Shown here piece after piece: positions 1 through 8,316 of a stretch of 64,000 bases of DNA (positions are counted from its first letter, which is position 1; the number at the start of each line of letters is the position of its first letter). Position numbers and translations under genes: made by a program. The DNA comes from Actinomyces vulturis (GTDB lineage Bacteria; Actinomycetota; Actinomycetes; Actinomycetales; Actinomycetaceae): positions 62,001-126,000 of the forward strand of contig NZ_LZRK01000004.1 of assembly GCF_001687305.1 (NCBI RefSeq). Reading direction: 5' to 3'. The notes below the pieces were generated by a model. It worked only from the letters and a program-made list of their open reading frames with translations, was not told where the DNA came from and ran no database searches.

Positions 1-1
1 G

Positions 2-913
2 GTCATCATCATTGTCTTGGCGATTATCGCAGTTGTTTTATTTGGCCTTTTCCCCATTGTCGCTTACTTTTTTGTACTCATTAATGGCATCAGAGTAATC
101 CGGCGTGAAGGGTTATCGCTCAGCCATGCTCTTGCCGCCGGAGCATGCGTCGGATTACTTGTGCTGTGGCTGATCTCATCAATCATGTCAGCATTTTTCA
201 GTCACGCTCCTGCCTGGAATTACCTTTCAGGCTATGTAAATATCGTCTTGTCTTACTTCGCTGTTATTGCAGGCGCTTACCTCATTACTCACCTCATCAA
301 CACTATTCATATCCGCCAGCCACATGCTGATTACGTCGTCGTCCTGGGTGCTGGATTAATTAACGACGCCGTTACTCCCCTTCTCGCCTCACGAATTAGA
401 AAAGGGGTGGAAATTGCCGAAAAAAGTGGCGGAGCCACGATTGTGATGAGTGGCGGTCAAGGCCCTGATGAGGGAATACCTGAGGGCAAAGCGATGGCGA
501 ATTACGCCATGAAGAAGCTAAATGTTCCTCGTTCATCGCTCATTATTGAAGACCGAAGTGAAACCACCGAGCAAAATCTGCTTTACTCCAAGGAACTAAT
601 CACTAAAGACTGGGCAACATATGAGGGGGCAGTCAGCCGCACCCCGCACGTCGCCTTAGTGACGAGTTCGTACCATATTTTGCGTGCTCTGATGCTTGCT
701 CGTCAGCAACACATCAAGTGCGTAGGCTACGGTTCTCCCACCAAGATGTACTTCGCAGTAAACGCGTTTATCCGCGAATACATTGCATATTTAGTGATGA
801 CCAAAAAAGTTCATATCGCTGTGCTGAGCATAATCACGTTCCTCGCGGTGGTATTTATTACTTTAGCGACGTATTCAGGTCGAGCCATTCCTGATACAAG
901 GCTTTTTGTTTAA
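2..913 (+). CDS. YdcF/SanA-like DUF218 membrane protein (5' end outside window)
   Basis: The frame is open back to base 2, so the true start lies upstream; a TTG at 17 is only the first possible start seen. The visible protein has three hydrophobic segments in its first 100 residues, then a DUF218 domain beginning at DYVVVLGAG and continuing through VMSGGQGPDE and IIEDRSETTEQN, and a last hydrophobic segment near the C-terminus. This order (membrane part, then DUF218) matches YdcF/SanA/ElyC-type proteins linked to envelope integrity. The exact substrate is unknown. It is followed by a convergent gene. Confidence 0.8.
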   Translation, partial: VIIIVLAIIAVVLFGLFPIVAYFFVLINGIRVIRREGLSLSHALAAGACVGLLVLWLISSIMSAFFSHAPAWNYLSGYVNIVLSYFAVIAGAYLITHLINTIHIRQPHADYVVVLGAGLINDAVTPLLASRIRKGVEIAEKSGGATIVMSGGQGPDEGIPEGKAMANYAMKKLNVPRSSLIIEDRSETTEQNLLYSKELITKDWATYEGAVSRTPHVALVTSSYHILRALMLARQQHIKCVGYGSPTKMYFAVNAFIREYIAYLVMTKKVHIAVLSIITFLAVVFITLATYSGRAIPDTRLFV

Positions 914-925
914 CAAGTATGAGAA

Positions 926-960
926 TGGCGGCCTAGCAGAATCACTCCACTAGACCGCCA
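926..960. terminator. Inverted repeat between convergent genes
   Basis: An 11-bp stem (926-936 with 950-960, one mismatch) with a 13-base loop lies between the DUF218 gene and the convergent HdeD-like gene. A weak bidirectional terminator is the simplest reading; there is no long T run on either side. Confidence 0.4.
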
Positions 961-975
961 AAAACCACAGTTCTA

Positions 976-1524
976 CTACAGGTAGTAGCGTTCGTGGTGT
1001 TTTTCCCCCATGAAGAAGTCCACCACACGTCCAATACCCAGAACGAAGAAAGCCAAGGCCACCATATAACTGATAACGGTGCCGGTGATGAAGGGGAAGC
1101 ACATCGCGATGGCGCCGAAGATGGTGGTGATGATACCGGTGACCATCATAGCTGTTGCCATGTTGGCGCCGACTTTATGCAAGTTCCAGCCAACCATCAT
1201 GCGCCCAACACCCATAAAGATGAGCCAGAAGGCAACAAAAAATGGGACGAGAGTTGCTTGTTCAGCAAAAGAGCCACTGAGCAGGATCAAACCGCAAATA
1301 ATCGTGATCACAGCCCAAGCAATACCTCCCGGATGAAGTCCACGGCGCTTGGCTTGGATACGACGGATAAGGTCAAACACACCGCCAACAAGGATTGCTG
1401 CAGAGATATAAATGCCGAGAACGACCATGTTCCACATCGGTACGATGGCAATAAAAATGGCAAGAAGGATAAATAGAAAGCCGCTAGCCAAGGTCAGGGC
1501 GTGACGGGATTTTTTTGAACTCAT
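976..1524 (-). CDS. HdeD family (DUF308) membrane protein
   Basis: 182 residues made almost entirely of six hydrophobic segments, separated by short basic loops (RRIQAKRRG, GEKHHERYYL). The pattern and the FLVxGxxxL-like repeats match the HdeD/DUF308 family of small membrane proteins, associated in enterobacteria with acid resistance. The ATG at 1524 has a GGAGAACC-type ribosome site directly upstream. The gene is isolated. The specific role here is unknown. Confidence 0.75.
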   Translation of the reverse strand: MSSKKSRHALTLASGFLFILLAIFIAIVPMWNMVVLGIYISAAILVGGVFDLIRRIQAKRRGLHPGGIAWAVITIICGLILLSGSFAEQATLVPFFVAFWLIFMGVGRMMVGWNLHKVGANMATAMMVTGIITTIFGAIAMCFPFITGTVISYMVALAFFVLGIGRVVDFFMGEKHHERYYL

Positions 1525-1704
1525 GGGGTTCTCCTAGATGATTCGAGGCGAAGCAACGGCACGCGAATGTCACATCACTAGTGCTCACATTCGTCTGTGA
1601 TCGCACCATAGGGCGAGCACGTCGTCATGTGAACACCGCATCCTGCGCCACTACGCACGTCACCATCACTATAGGCCCACATCTCTTTAAGCGACAGTGC
1701 ATGA

Positions 1705-1710
1705 CACAAT
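1705..1710 (+). promoter_or_regulatory. Possible -10 hexamer of a leaderless transcript
   Basis: CACAAT ends six bases before the ATG at 1717 and no Shine-Dalgarno sequence is present. The geometry matches better -10 candidates elsewhere in the window, but the hexamer itself is weak. Confidence 0.3.
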
Positions 1711-1716
1711 GAACCT

Positions 1717-2103
1717 ATGAGCATGTCCACTCTCGATGAATACCTCAACACCCTAACCGACGACAGCCACCGTCAACGGGTAGTGACAGTTCTTCACTGG
1801 GTAAAGGAATCATTCCCCACACTCGAGTTACGCATTGCTTGGAATCAGCCAATGTTTACCGACCACGGGACGTTCATCATCGGCTTCTCCTGTGCAAAGA
1901 AGCACATGGCATGTGCTCCTGAGCGAGCAGGAATGATGAAATTCAACAAACGTTTTGACGAAATGGGGTTGGACTACGGCAAGATGTTTATTCGTATGCC
2001 GTGGACTGATGAGGTGCCCTGGGACCTTCTCCATGATCTCATCGAATTCAATATCGAAGATAAGAAAAACTGCACTACGTTTTGGCGTAAGAACAGTGAT
2101 TAA
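1717..2103 (+). CDS. DUF1801 (YdhG-like) protein
   Basis: 128 residues. The features MSTLDEYLN at the start, an AWNQPMF block around residue 43 and a C-terminal FNIEDKK segment fit the DUF1801/YdhG family, a frataxin-like fold once called an iron chaperone family. It is cytosolic and has no signal or membrane segment. A second ATG lies two codons in (1723). The alkylguanine repair gene converges on it with only 11 bases between. No operon partner is visible and the biochemical role is not established. Confidence 0.75.
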   Translation: MSMSTLDEYLNTLTDDSHRQRVVTVLHWVKESFPTLELRIAWNQPMFTDHGTFIIGFSCAKKHMACAPERAGMMKFNKRFDEMGLDYGKMFIRMPWTDEVPWDLLHDLIEFNIEDKKNCTTFWRKNSD

Positions 2104-2114
2104 TTCCTATGCCG

Positions 2115-2705
2115 TTACACCGCAGGGCGATAACCTTTCATGACCTGCCCTAAGGTTCCTTCAGTACGTAAAAGCACAAGTTTGCGCTCAATACCGGCAG
2201 AAAATCCACCAAGTTGACTATTTGCCGCCACCACTCGATGACAAGGAATCACCACAAGTAAAGGATTGCGCCCTACAGCTTGGCCTACTTGCCGTGCAGC
2301 ACCAGGATGTCCGATTCGACGGGCTAGTTCCCCATAAGTAACCAATTCACCCCAAGGGACAGTGAGGAGTTCATTCCAAACGCGAATGGAGAAGTCGCTG
2401 CCTTGCGGCTTAATAGGAAAACTAAAGGCGCGACGTCGGGAAGAAAAATACTCAGTAAGTTCATGACGAGTTTGTTGGAGGACTTCAGCGTTGAGATCCT
2501 CTCCCCCGCAGGCCTGATCAGCCATGCACGTTTGCATGTTGCCACTACGTTGAAATAGTGGCGTGCCTGTTTCGTCTGCAAAAACGAGATGGCACCCAGT
2601 AGTACGTGGAAAAGACGCCTGGCCGGCACAGGCGATATGGGTAATTGCCCCGTCACTTGCAACGATGGTGAGAAGGCCGAGAGGAGTCATCAAGGTGGTA
2701 TACAT
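2115..2705 (-). CDS. ogt: Methylated-DNA-protein cysteine methyltransferase (Ogt/AGT)
   Basis: Repairs O6-alkylguanine by transferring the alkyl group to its own cysteine. The active-site motif VIPCHRVV is present, preceded by the helix-turn-helix region VTYGELARRIG and followed by GGFSAGIERK. The chosen start (196 residues) has GGGAGGT about seven bases upstream; an in-frame ATG at 2759 has none. The N-terminal domain carries a Cys-containing stretch (TCMADQACGGED) not usual in short Ogt proteins, which makes the protein longer than the roughly 165 residues of minimal members. Confidence 0.93.
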   Translation of the reverse strand: MYTTLMTPLGLLTIVASDGAITHIACAGQASFPRTTGCHLVFADETGTPLFQRSGNMQTCMADQACGGEDLNAEVLQQTRHELTEYFSSRRRAFSFPIKPQGSDFSIRVWNELLTVPWGELVTYGELARRIGHPGAARQVGQAVGRNPLLVVIPCHRVVAANSQLGGFSAGIERKLVLLRTEGTLGQVMKGYRPAV

Positions 2706-2989
2706 CAACTTACCTCCCATCAATGAATACGAAGAGCACTCGAGGCTATCGCGCTTCACACCTTTCGTCTACAGAAGCGGTAGTTTTTCCCCATCATCTC
2801 AAACCGTAATCCCCATGCAGACATGCTCGAACTGTCATATCATCAGTAAACGCCTCGGTGCAGAGATGCTCGTGGCTTCGAGTTCGTCATTACCGTGAAT
2901 TCCAGCCCTCCTCGCGATGTCACGGCGGCATTGTTTACGGATGTCTATGGCGATCGTGTCCTCACTCGTGTTGGAGAAGTTGAGCAATA

Positions 2990-4228
2990 ATGTCTGCCTT
3001 GGCTACCCCGGTTGATTTTTCCCCGCTCTCATCAGAGCATGATTCCCAACCTGCTCATCATTGGCGTGGTTTACTTATCGATTCTTCGCGTACGTTTTGG
3101 CCTGTCCCCACCATGAAATTGGTGCTGGATTTGATGGCTCGCTACCGTCTCAATCGTCTCCATTGGCATCTGACGGATAACTCGGGCTGGCGCATCGAAG
3201 TTCCTGAGTATCCTCGCCTGACTAGTGTAGGTGCACAGTTGCCCCGCAAAGACTTTGAGGGCTATGACGTTCCCGCCCCGATGCTCGCCCGTTACCAAGA
3301 GCGTGCACCCTTCCTCAATAACAGTGGCTTCTACAGTAATGAGGACATCCGCGAGATTGTCGACTATGCTACCAACCTCGGCATCGAGATCATGCCAGAG
3401 GTAGATCTGCCCTGCCATATGGAGGCGGCGATTATCGCTTACCCAGAACTGGGATGCCCCGAGATTGCTGATGTTCCGTTAGAGCAGCGTCCCGTCTACC
3501 GTGGGCGCCACCAGGAAAATAATCTTCTGTGGCCCGTTGATGATGCCTTTGATTTGATCGACGCCGCACTGGCTAGTGTCGCTTCACTCTTCCCCTTCCC
3601 CGTGGTGCATGTGGGGGGCGACGAGTGTGATTTTGAGTATTGGGAAAATTCACCATCCGCTCAGGCATGGATGCGCGAACACGGTGTATCTAGTGGTCCT
3701 GAACTCCAGGGGGTGTTCATGGATCATGCACGCAAGACTCTTGCTCGATACGGAAAATCCGTAGCTTTGTGGGATGAAGCGGTGGCCACTACCGATCATG
3801 ACCGTGATCTCATCATCGGCTGGCGTCCTGAGGGCAAAGGAACTTCTGCCGCACGCAACAGTGGAAATCCTTGGATTTATGCAGACAGTGATTACCTGTA
3901 CTTCAACAAGTTAGCCTCCCTGGATACCGATGAACAAGTGGCCATGAACGGAGTGATCACTCCGTACGATGTGCTTACTGTTCCCATCCCTCACTCATCG
4001 ACCTTGCAGGGTGTGCAGTGCAGTGTCTGGTGCGAATTCGCCACCAGTCATGAAGAGTTGATGTACCAACTGCTCCCCCGCCTGATCGCTGCCGCTATTC
4101 GTGGCTGGTGTGGAGATGACCTGAGTGTGCCTCAGTGCCAAGAGTTCATTGCCTCTGAGCAAGAGGCTTTGACCGCCGCAGGTTTGGGCTATGCCTTCCT
4201 CAAGCCGGTTGATCGTAACCAGGCCTGA
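2990..4228 (+). CDS. Family 20 glycoside hydrolase, beta-N-acetylhexosaminidase
   Basis: Removes terminal beta-GlcNAc or GalNAc. The GH20 catalytic barrel starts almost at once (WRGLLIDSSRTFWPV near residue 25, RLHWHLTDNSGWRIE near 55) and contains HVGGDEC with the catalytic Asp211-Glu212 pair. There is no signal peptide and the GH20b N-terminal domain common in this family is absent, so the enzyme is short (412 residues) and probably intracellular, acting on imported amino-sugar oligosaccharides. Its ATG overlaps the TAA of a short upstream frame (TAATG). It converges with the siderophore operon and has no visible sugar-uptake neighbour. Confidence 0.9.
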   Translation: MSALATPVDFSPLSSEHDSQPAHHWRGLLIDSSRTFWPVPTMKLVLDLMARYRLNRLHWHLTDNSGWRIEVPEYPRLTSVGAQLPRKDFEGYDVPAPMLARYQERAPFLNNSGFYSNEDIREIVDYATNLGIEIMPEVDLPCHMEAAIIAYPELGCPEIADVPLEQRPVYRGRHQENNLLWPVDDAFDLIDAALASVASLFPFPVVHVGGDECDFEYWENSPSAQAWMREHGVSSGPELQGVFMDHARKTLARYGKSVALWDEAVATTDHDRDLIIGWRPEGKGTSAARNSGNPWIYADSDYLYFNKLASLDTDEQVAMNGVITPYDVLTVPIPHSSTLQGVQCSVWCEFATSHEELMYQLLPRLIAAAIRGWCGDDLSVPQCQEFIASEQEALTAAGLGYAFLKPVDRNQA

Positions 4229-4302
4229 GATTCTCGCGGTTGTGTTCGTGAGACTGTGCCTGTGACAGCGCATGTCTCAACATTGCATGTCAGTGAGCGG
4301 GA

Positions 4303-5349
4303 CTAACGCCAGTAGCCCATAAAGGCCACGTCACGGCGTTTCATCCCAATCTGGCTGACCAAGGCGCGGCGAATAGCCACGACCTTTGATGATTCGCCTG
4401 CAACCCACACAAACAGGTTGCGCTGACAGTCACAGTCTTCACCAGGATGGAGCGTGCACGGAATGGACTGTGTCTGCTGAGCATTTGTGATGCTCTGAGC
4501 AAGGAGACGGCGTTGTGCCGGGGTATCCCAGAGCACTCCGTCGCTCAATGAGGTGACAGGAGCATCGTCATCGAGTTCGCATGCGGCATTACAGGTGTCT
4601 GCGCACAGGGAACCAGATTCACGGAGGACTTCTTCATACACACGCCAGACGTGTGCGACTGAGGAGGCGACCAGTTCGGAGGGGGTCACCCAGGTAACCG
4701 AGGCGATTCCCTCAAGTTGTCCTTCGCTTTCTGCTGTTCCCATGGGTGCGGCAATGATGGCAGACACAGTCCGTGGGTGGGCTGAGGTTGCTTCTGCCCA
4801 TCCAATCGCGCGAATAGCAGGCAGCGCGGTGGTATCACCGACAAGCACTACGCGGTGGGCTTGTTCCGGGGCATATTCAATGCCGGGAATGGTGTAGTCC
4901 TCAGATAATTCCTCATCGGACAGTTCTGCATCAGAGTCTGCTCGGGTGGAGAGAAAGACGAGTACGTCATCGCCAGGTTCGGCCGTGCGTGCCCAGGTGC
5001 TTCCCGGTCCGTGATGGTCACCGGTCACCACATCGATGTCGATTGTCGAGAGGTCGTTTCCGGTGGTTTCACCAGTGAGGCGGCTGGCCACGGTGTAGGT
5101 GCGTAGGGCTCCGCGCTCGGATTCATCATGTGCAAGCCATGCTCGGTACGCGCAGGGATCCATCAGGTCGGCAGGAATGAGTTCATCGCGTCGGGTTCCG
5201 CCGATCAGCACTTTGATGCGCATGTCACGCAGCCCTAGAGGTCCTCCGGTATCCAGACGGCTAAAATCCCCACGGAGAGTCAGGCGGGTCGTGTCAGGAA
5301 GAATTTTTTGTCGTGAGGAAACTGTCACGCGGTAGAGTTCATGCGCCAT
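4303..5349 (-). CDS. Siderophore-interacting protein (ViuB/SIP-type ferric-siderophore reductase)
   Basis: Last gene of the siderophore operon; SIP flavoproteins use NAD(P)H to reduce and release iron from imported siderophores. Visible are the FAD-binding barrel with RTYTVAS, DIDVVTGDHHGPGSTWA, the pyridine-nucleotide part (VVLVGDTTALPAIRA) and the family C-terminus RRDVAFMGYWR. The chosen ATG has GGAGGAAA upstream and overlaps the ATPase gene by 11 bases; an ATG at 5367 is unlikely. Unusual: an insert before the C-terminus holds six cysteines in two groups (C249, C253, C257; C298, C306, C308), not expected for this family. Confidence 0.88.
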   Translation of the reverse strand: MAHELYRVTVSSRQKILPDTTRLTLRGDFSRLDTGGPLGLRDMRIKVLIGGTRRDELIPADLMDPCAYRAWLAHDESERGALRTYTVASRLTGETTGNDLSTIDIDVVTGDHHGPGSTWARTAEPGDDVLVFLSTRADSDAELSDEELSEDYTIPGIEYAPEQAHRVVLVGDTTALPAIRAIGWAEATSAHPRTVSAIIAAPMGTAESEGQLEGIASVTWVTPSELVASSVAHVWRVYEEVLRESGSLCADTCNAACELDDDAPVTSLSDGVLWDTPAQRRLLAQSITNAQQTQSIPCTLHPGEDCDCQRNLFVWVAGESSKVVAIRRALVSQIGMKRRDVAFMGYWR

Positions 5350-6226
5350 GGTGATTTCCTCCTTCAACGCTGCTCGTATTGTGATGACGCAAGGGCCGGA
5401 TGGGAATGACTAATGGTGTGGTGGACACAGGATCGGTGATGATTTGGGCTTCCAGATCAAAAACATTTCGAACGCTGTCATGGGTTAGTGCCTCATGCGC
5501 TGGTCCTTGGCAATAGATGTGACCATCACGCATCAATACGAGGTGCTGGGCATAGCGCGCTGCCAAGCTGAGTTCATGAAGGACTACCACGATGGTTGTT
5601 CCGCGACGTTCAACCAGGCGTTTCAACAGGTCGAGAACCTCAATTTGGTAGGTGATATCGAGGTAGGTCGTCGGCTCATCGAGGAGCAGCACACCGGTGC
5701 GTTGCGCGAGCACCATAGCAATCCATGCCCGCTGACGCTGTCCGCCAGATAAGGAGTCGATTCTGCGGTCAGCCAGGTCGGTGAGATCTGTATCCACAAT
5801 AGCTTCAGTCACGGCAGCGTCATCTTCGCTACTCCATGGACGTAGTACACCGCGGTAGGGGTAGCGTCCGCGCGAGACGAGTTCTCCTACAGTAAGCCCC
5901 GCGGGAACGATGGGAGACTGAGGGAGAACAGCGAGTTCTCGGGCAATGCTCTTGGAGTTTCGCCCGTCAATGGGCGTGTCGTTGAGGATGACCTGGCCTG
6001 ATTGATGAGGAATCAGTCGCGCAAGACCACGAAGAAGGGTGGATTTTCCGCATCCATTGGGGCCTGCAAGAACGGTGAGTTGTCCTTGGGGAGGCAAGAA
6101 GGAGAGATCATCAACGATGGTCTTTTTACCGTACGCCAGGGTAAGGTCAGTGGCTTCAATACGCCCGGTGCCAGAAGGCTGTAACACTGAGACAACGTCA
6201 GTTCGAGCGTGAGTATTTGTGGTCAT
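5339..6226 (-). CDS. Iron-siderophore ABC transporter ATPase (FecE/FepC type)
   Basis: Energises uptake through the two adjacent permeases. Walker A GPNGCGKST, Q-loop region LPQSP, signature LSGGQRQRAW, Walker B VLLLDEPTTYLDI and switch His (VLHELS) are all present in a 295-residue protein of normal FecE/FepC length. Its ATG overlaps the upstream permease stop by four bases and its 3' end overlaps the siderophore-interacting gene, so expression is coupled. Confidence 0.95.
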   Translation of the reverse strand: MTTNTHARTDVVSVLQPSGTGRIEATDLTLAYGKKTIVDDLSFLPPQGQLTVLAGPNGCGKSTLLRGLARLIPHQSGQVILNDTPIDGRNSKSIARELAVLPQSPIVPAGLTVGELVSRGRYPYRGVLRPWSSEDDAAVTEAIVDTDLTDLADRRIDSLSGGQRQRAWIAMVLAQRTGVLLLDEPTTYLDITYQIEVLDLLKRLVERRGTTIVVVLHELSLAARYAQHLVLMRDGHIYCQGPAHEALTHDSVRNVFDLEAQIITDPVSTTPLVIPIRPLRHHNTSSVEGGNHHGA

Positions 6227-7260
6227 GATGCCTCCTGATGTCCACGGAGGAGTAAGAGAAGAAGAATGGGCGCTCCCAGGGCGCCGGTGATCACACCAAC
6301 GGGATACGGGCCTGAGGGAAGGATTTGCGCGATGAGGTCACACCACACCACCAAAACACTGCCCACAAGGGCTGAGCACAGCATCGAATGGCGGCCATGA
6401 ATGAGCCAGCGTGCAATAGGGCCACTGACAAATGCCACGAAGGTGATGGGACCGGCTGCTGCGCTGGCAGCAGCAACAAGGACTGCCACGCTCATGAGAA
6501 TGGCAAAGGGGCCAAGGCGTGCGGGAATGCCTAGGCCTTGAGCGATTTCGTGGCCAGCATCGAGCACCTCGATCGTGGGGCGCAGCATAATCAAGGCCAG
6601 TGTCATGACGATGAGGATGGGGATGATGATGCCAACGCGTTGCCAGGAAAAACTGTTCAGTGAACCGGAAATCCACAGCAGAATGTCACGGACTTGGTGA
6701 GCCGGTGACAAGGTGGTGACGAAGAAAATCAATGCTTGGCCAAGAGCTGAAAGTGCCACACCGATTAGAACGAGACGTGTGGAGGCATGAAGAGACGTTT
6801 GAGGTCCTGCGATTGCCAGGGTCACGATGACCACCGTCATCGCTCCAAGGAAGGCGGCAACGGAGACCATCAGTCCTGACCATCCAAGGAAAAGGATGGA
6901 TGACATGGCTGCCAGTGATGCTCCCGCATTCAGACCCATGACGTCCGGGCTGGCCAGGGGATTATGGAGGAGGCGTTGAAGGAGTGAACCTGCACAACCA
7001 AATGCTGCTCCTACCGAGGCTGCCAGGAGAATACGTGGCAGTCGGAATGACACGATGAGCAAGTAGCCAAGAGAGTCGCTATCACTGATGGCATCCCAGA
7101 GATCTGCGGGGGTTAAGCGCGGTGACGGGATGAGTAATCCGGCGATCACTCCGGCAACGAGTAGCACAAGAAGCAGGCGCAGCGTGCGGCCTACCACTGC
7201 AGGGCGATGATGATGCCTCAAGCTTTTAGCGGGCTGAATGATGAGGGATAGTGTTGTCAC
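6223..7260 (-). CDS. Iron-siderophore ABC permease, FecCD family (second subunit)
   Basis: Membrane subunit with about nine to ten hydrophobic segments and FecCD signatures: RLPRILLAASVGAAFG, LLHNPLASPDVMGLNAGAS and the ATPase-contact loop near GHEIAQGLGI. I chose the GTG at 7260, one base after the stop of the preceding permease, with GGTGGGGATC ahead; the longer frame to 7314 would run inside that gene. It overlaps the ATPase by four bases. Substrate specificity cannot be read from sequence. Confidence 0.92.
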   Translation of the reverse strand: MTTLSLIIQPAKSLRHHHRPAVVGRTLRLLLVLLVAGVIAGLLIPSPRLTPADLWDAISDSDSLGYLLIVSFRLPRILLAASVGAAFGCAGSLLQRLLHNPLASPDVMGLNAGASLAAMSSILFLGWSGLMVSVAAFLGAMTVVIVTLAIAGPQTSLHASTRLVLIGVALSALGQALIFFVTTLSPAHQVRDILLWISGSLNSFSWQRVGIIIPILIVMTLALIMLRPTIEVLDAGHEIAQGLGIPARLGPFAILMSVAVLVAAASAAAGPITFVAFVSGPIARWLIHGRHSMLCSALVGSVLVVWCDLIAQILPSGPYPVGVITGALGAPILLLLLLRGHQEAS

Positions 7261-7261
7261 T

Positions 7262-8302
7262 TCAGATCCCCACCTGCGCTCGGCGTTTGACGGCAAGGAT
7301 GACCAGTGGAGCACCGATGACGGCTACGAGAACGCCTGCAGGGATTTCCCCCGGTGGTGCAACAAGTCGCCCAACAATATCTGCCACGGTGACCGTCATG
7401 GCCCCCAGCAACATGCCAGCAGGCAGTTGACGGTGAACCGATCGCAAACCCCAAGCACGCAGAATGTAGGGGACGATGATGCCAACGAATGCGAGTGGAC
7501 CAACGAGGGCAGTTGCCGCACCCGCAGTCAAGACCACGGTAATGGACCCGAGGAAACGAGCCAAGGGAACGTGAATGCCTAAACCAAGCGCCACGTCGTC
7601 GCCCAATAGTAGTCCGTTGAGCATGGGACTAATGGCAAAAACCAGAACGATACCGCTCACAATAGCCAGGGCAGAGGGAATGATGACCTCAAGGTCACGG
7701 CCAGAAACTGAGCCCATCATCCAGCGGAGGAAAGAATCAAGAGACTGACCTTTGGTCATCATCAGAGCATTAATAATGGCGCCACATCCCGCTGAAACTG
7801 CAGCACCGGCAAGGACGAGTGTGAGTGGATCGCTTCCTGCGCGCGATGCCCATTGGATGAACCAAATCAGCGCGCAAGCCACGCTGGCACCGATAAATGC
7901 ACTGCCCAGGAGCGTTGATGGCTGAGTCAATCCGGCAGAAATGGCAAACACGACGGTTAGACCTGCGCCAGCGTTGATACCGAGCACGCCGGGATCAGCC
8001 AGGGGATTCCTGGTCATGGATTGCATGACGATTCCGGAGCATGCCAGTGCTCCCCCACTAAGAACTGCGCTGACGGTTCGCCATATTCGGCTCGCTACCA
8101 CGGAGTGAAGCATGGGGTCGTCACTGGCTTGGAGGTTGTCGAGATTCCACCATGCGTGTAAGCGAAGCGAAGCCAAGACATCCGTGGCCGTGAGGTTTCG
8201 TGCCCCCCACAGGAGGGAGAAGAAACAGACAAGCACGAATCCGGCTACCAACGCGATGGTCAGTAACCAGATTCGTGCTTGAGAGTGTTGGCGCAATGCC
8301 AT
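7262..8302 (-). CDS. Iron-siderophore ABC permease, FecCD family (first subunit)
   Basis: Partner permease of the heterodimeric channel. FecCD hallmarks are SRIWRTVSAVLSGGALACSG, MTRNPLADPGVLGINAGAG and the coupling segment GDDVALGLGI. 346 residues with a hydrophobic N-terminal segment directly after a short basic start. The gene begins 14 bases after the binding-protein stop and is followed without a gap by its paralogous partner. Confidence 0.92.
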   Translation of the reverse strand: MALRQHSQARIWLLTIALVAGFVLVCFFSLLWGARNLTATDVLASLRLHAWWNLDNLQASDDPMLHSVVASRIWRTVSAVLSGGALACSGIVMQSMTRNPLADPGVLGINAGAGLTVVFAISAGLTQPSTLLGSAFIGASVACALIWFIQWASRAGSDPLTLVLAGAAVSAGCGAIINALMMTKGQSLDSFLRWMMGSVSGRDLEVIIPSALAIVSGIVLVFAISPMLNGLLLGDDVALGLGIHVPLARFLGSITVVLTAGAATALVGPLAFVGIIVPYILRAWGLRSVHRQLPAGMLLGAMTVTVADIVGRLVAPPGEIPAGVLVAVIGAPLVILAVKRRAQVGI

Positions 8303-8316
8303 AGACGAGTGGGCCC

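Noticed and set aside
994-1476. Long plus-strand frame opposite the HdeD-like gene
   Set aside because: It is the antisense of a gene with a clear ribosome site and membrane pattern; the product is His/Asp/Asn-rich and shows no domain.
1564-1593. CGAATGT/ACATTCG inverted repeat upstream of the HdeD-like gene
   Set aside because: Seven-base arms with a 16-base gap can occur by chance and no -10/-35 or regulator supports an operator.
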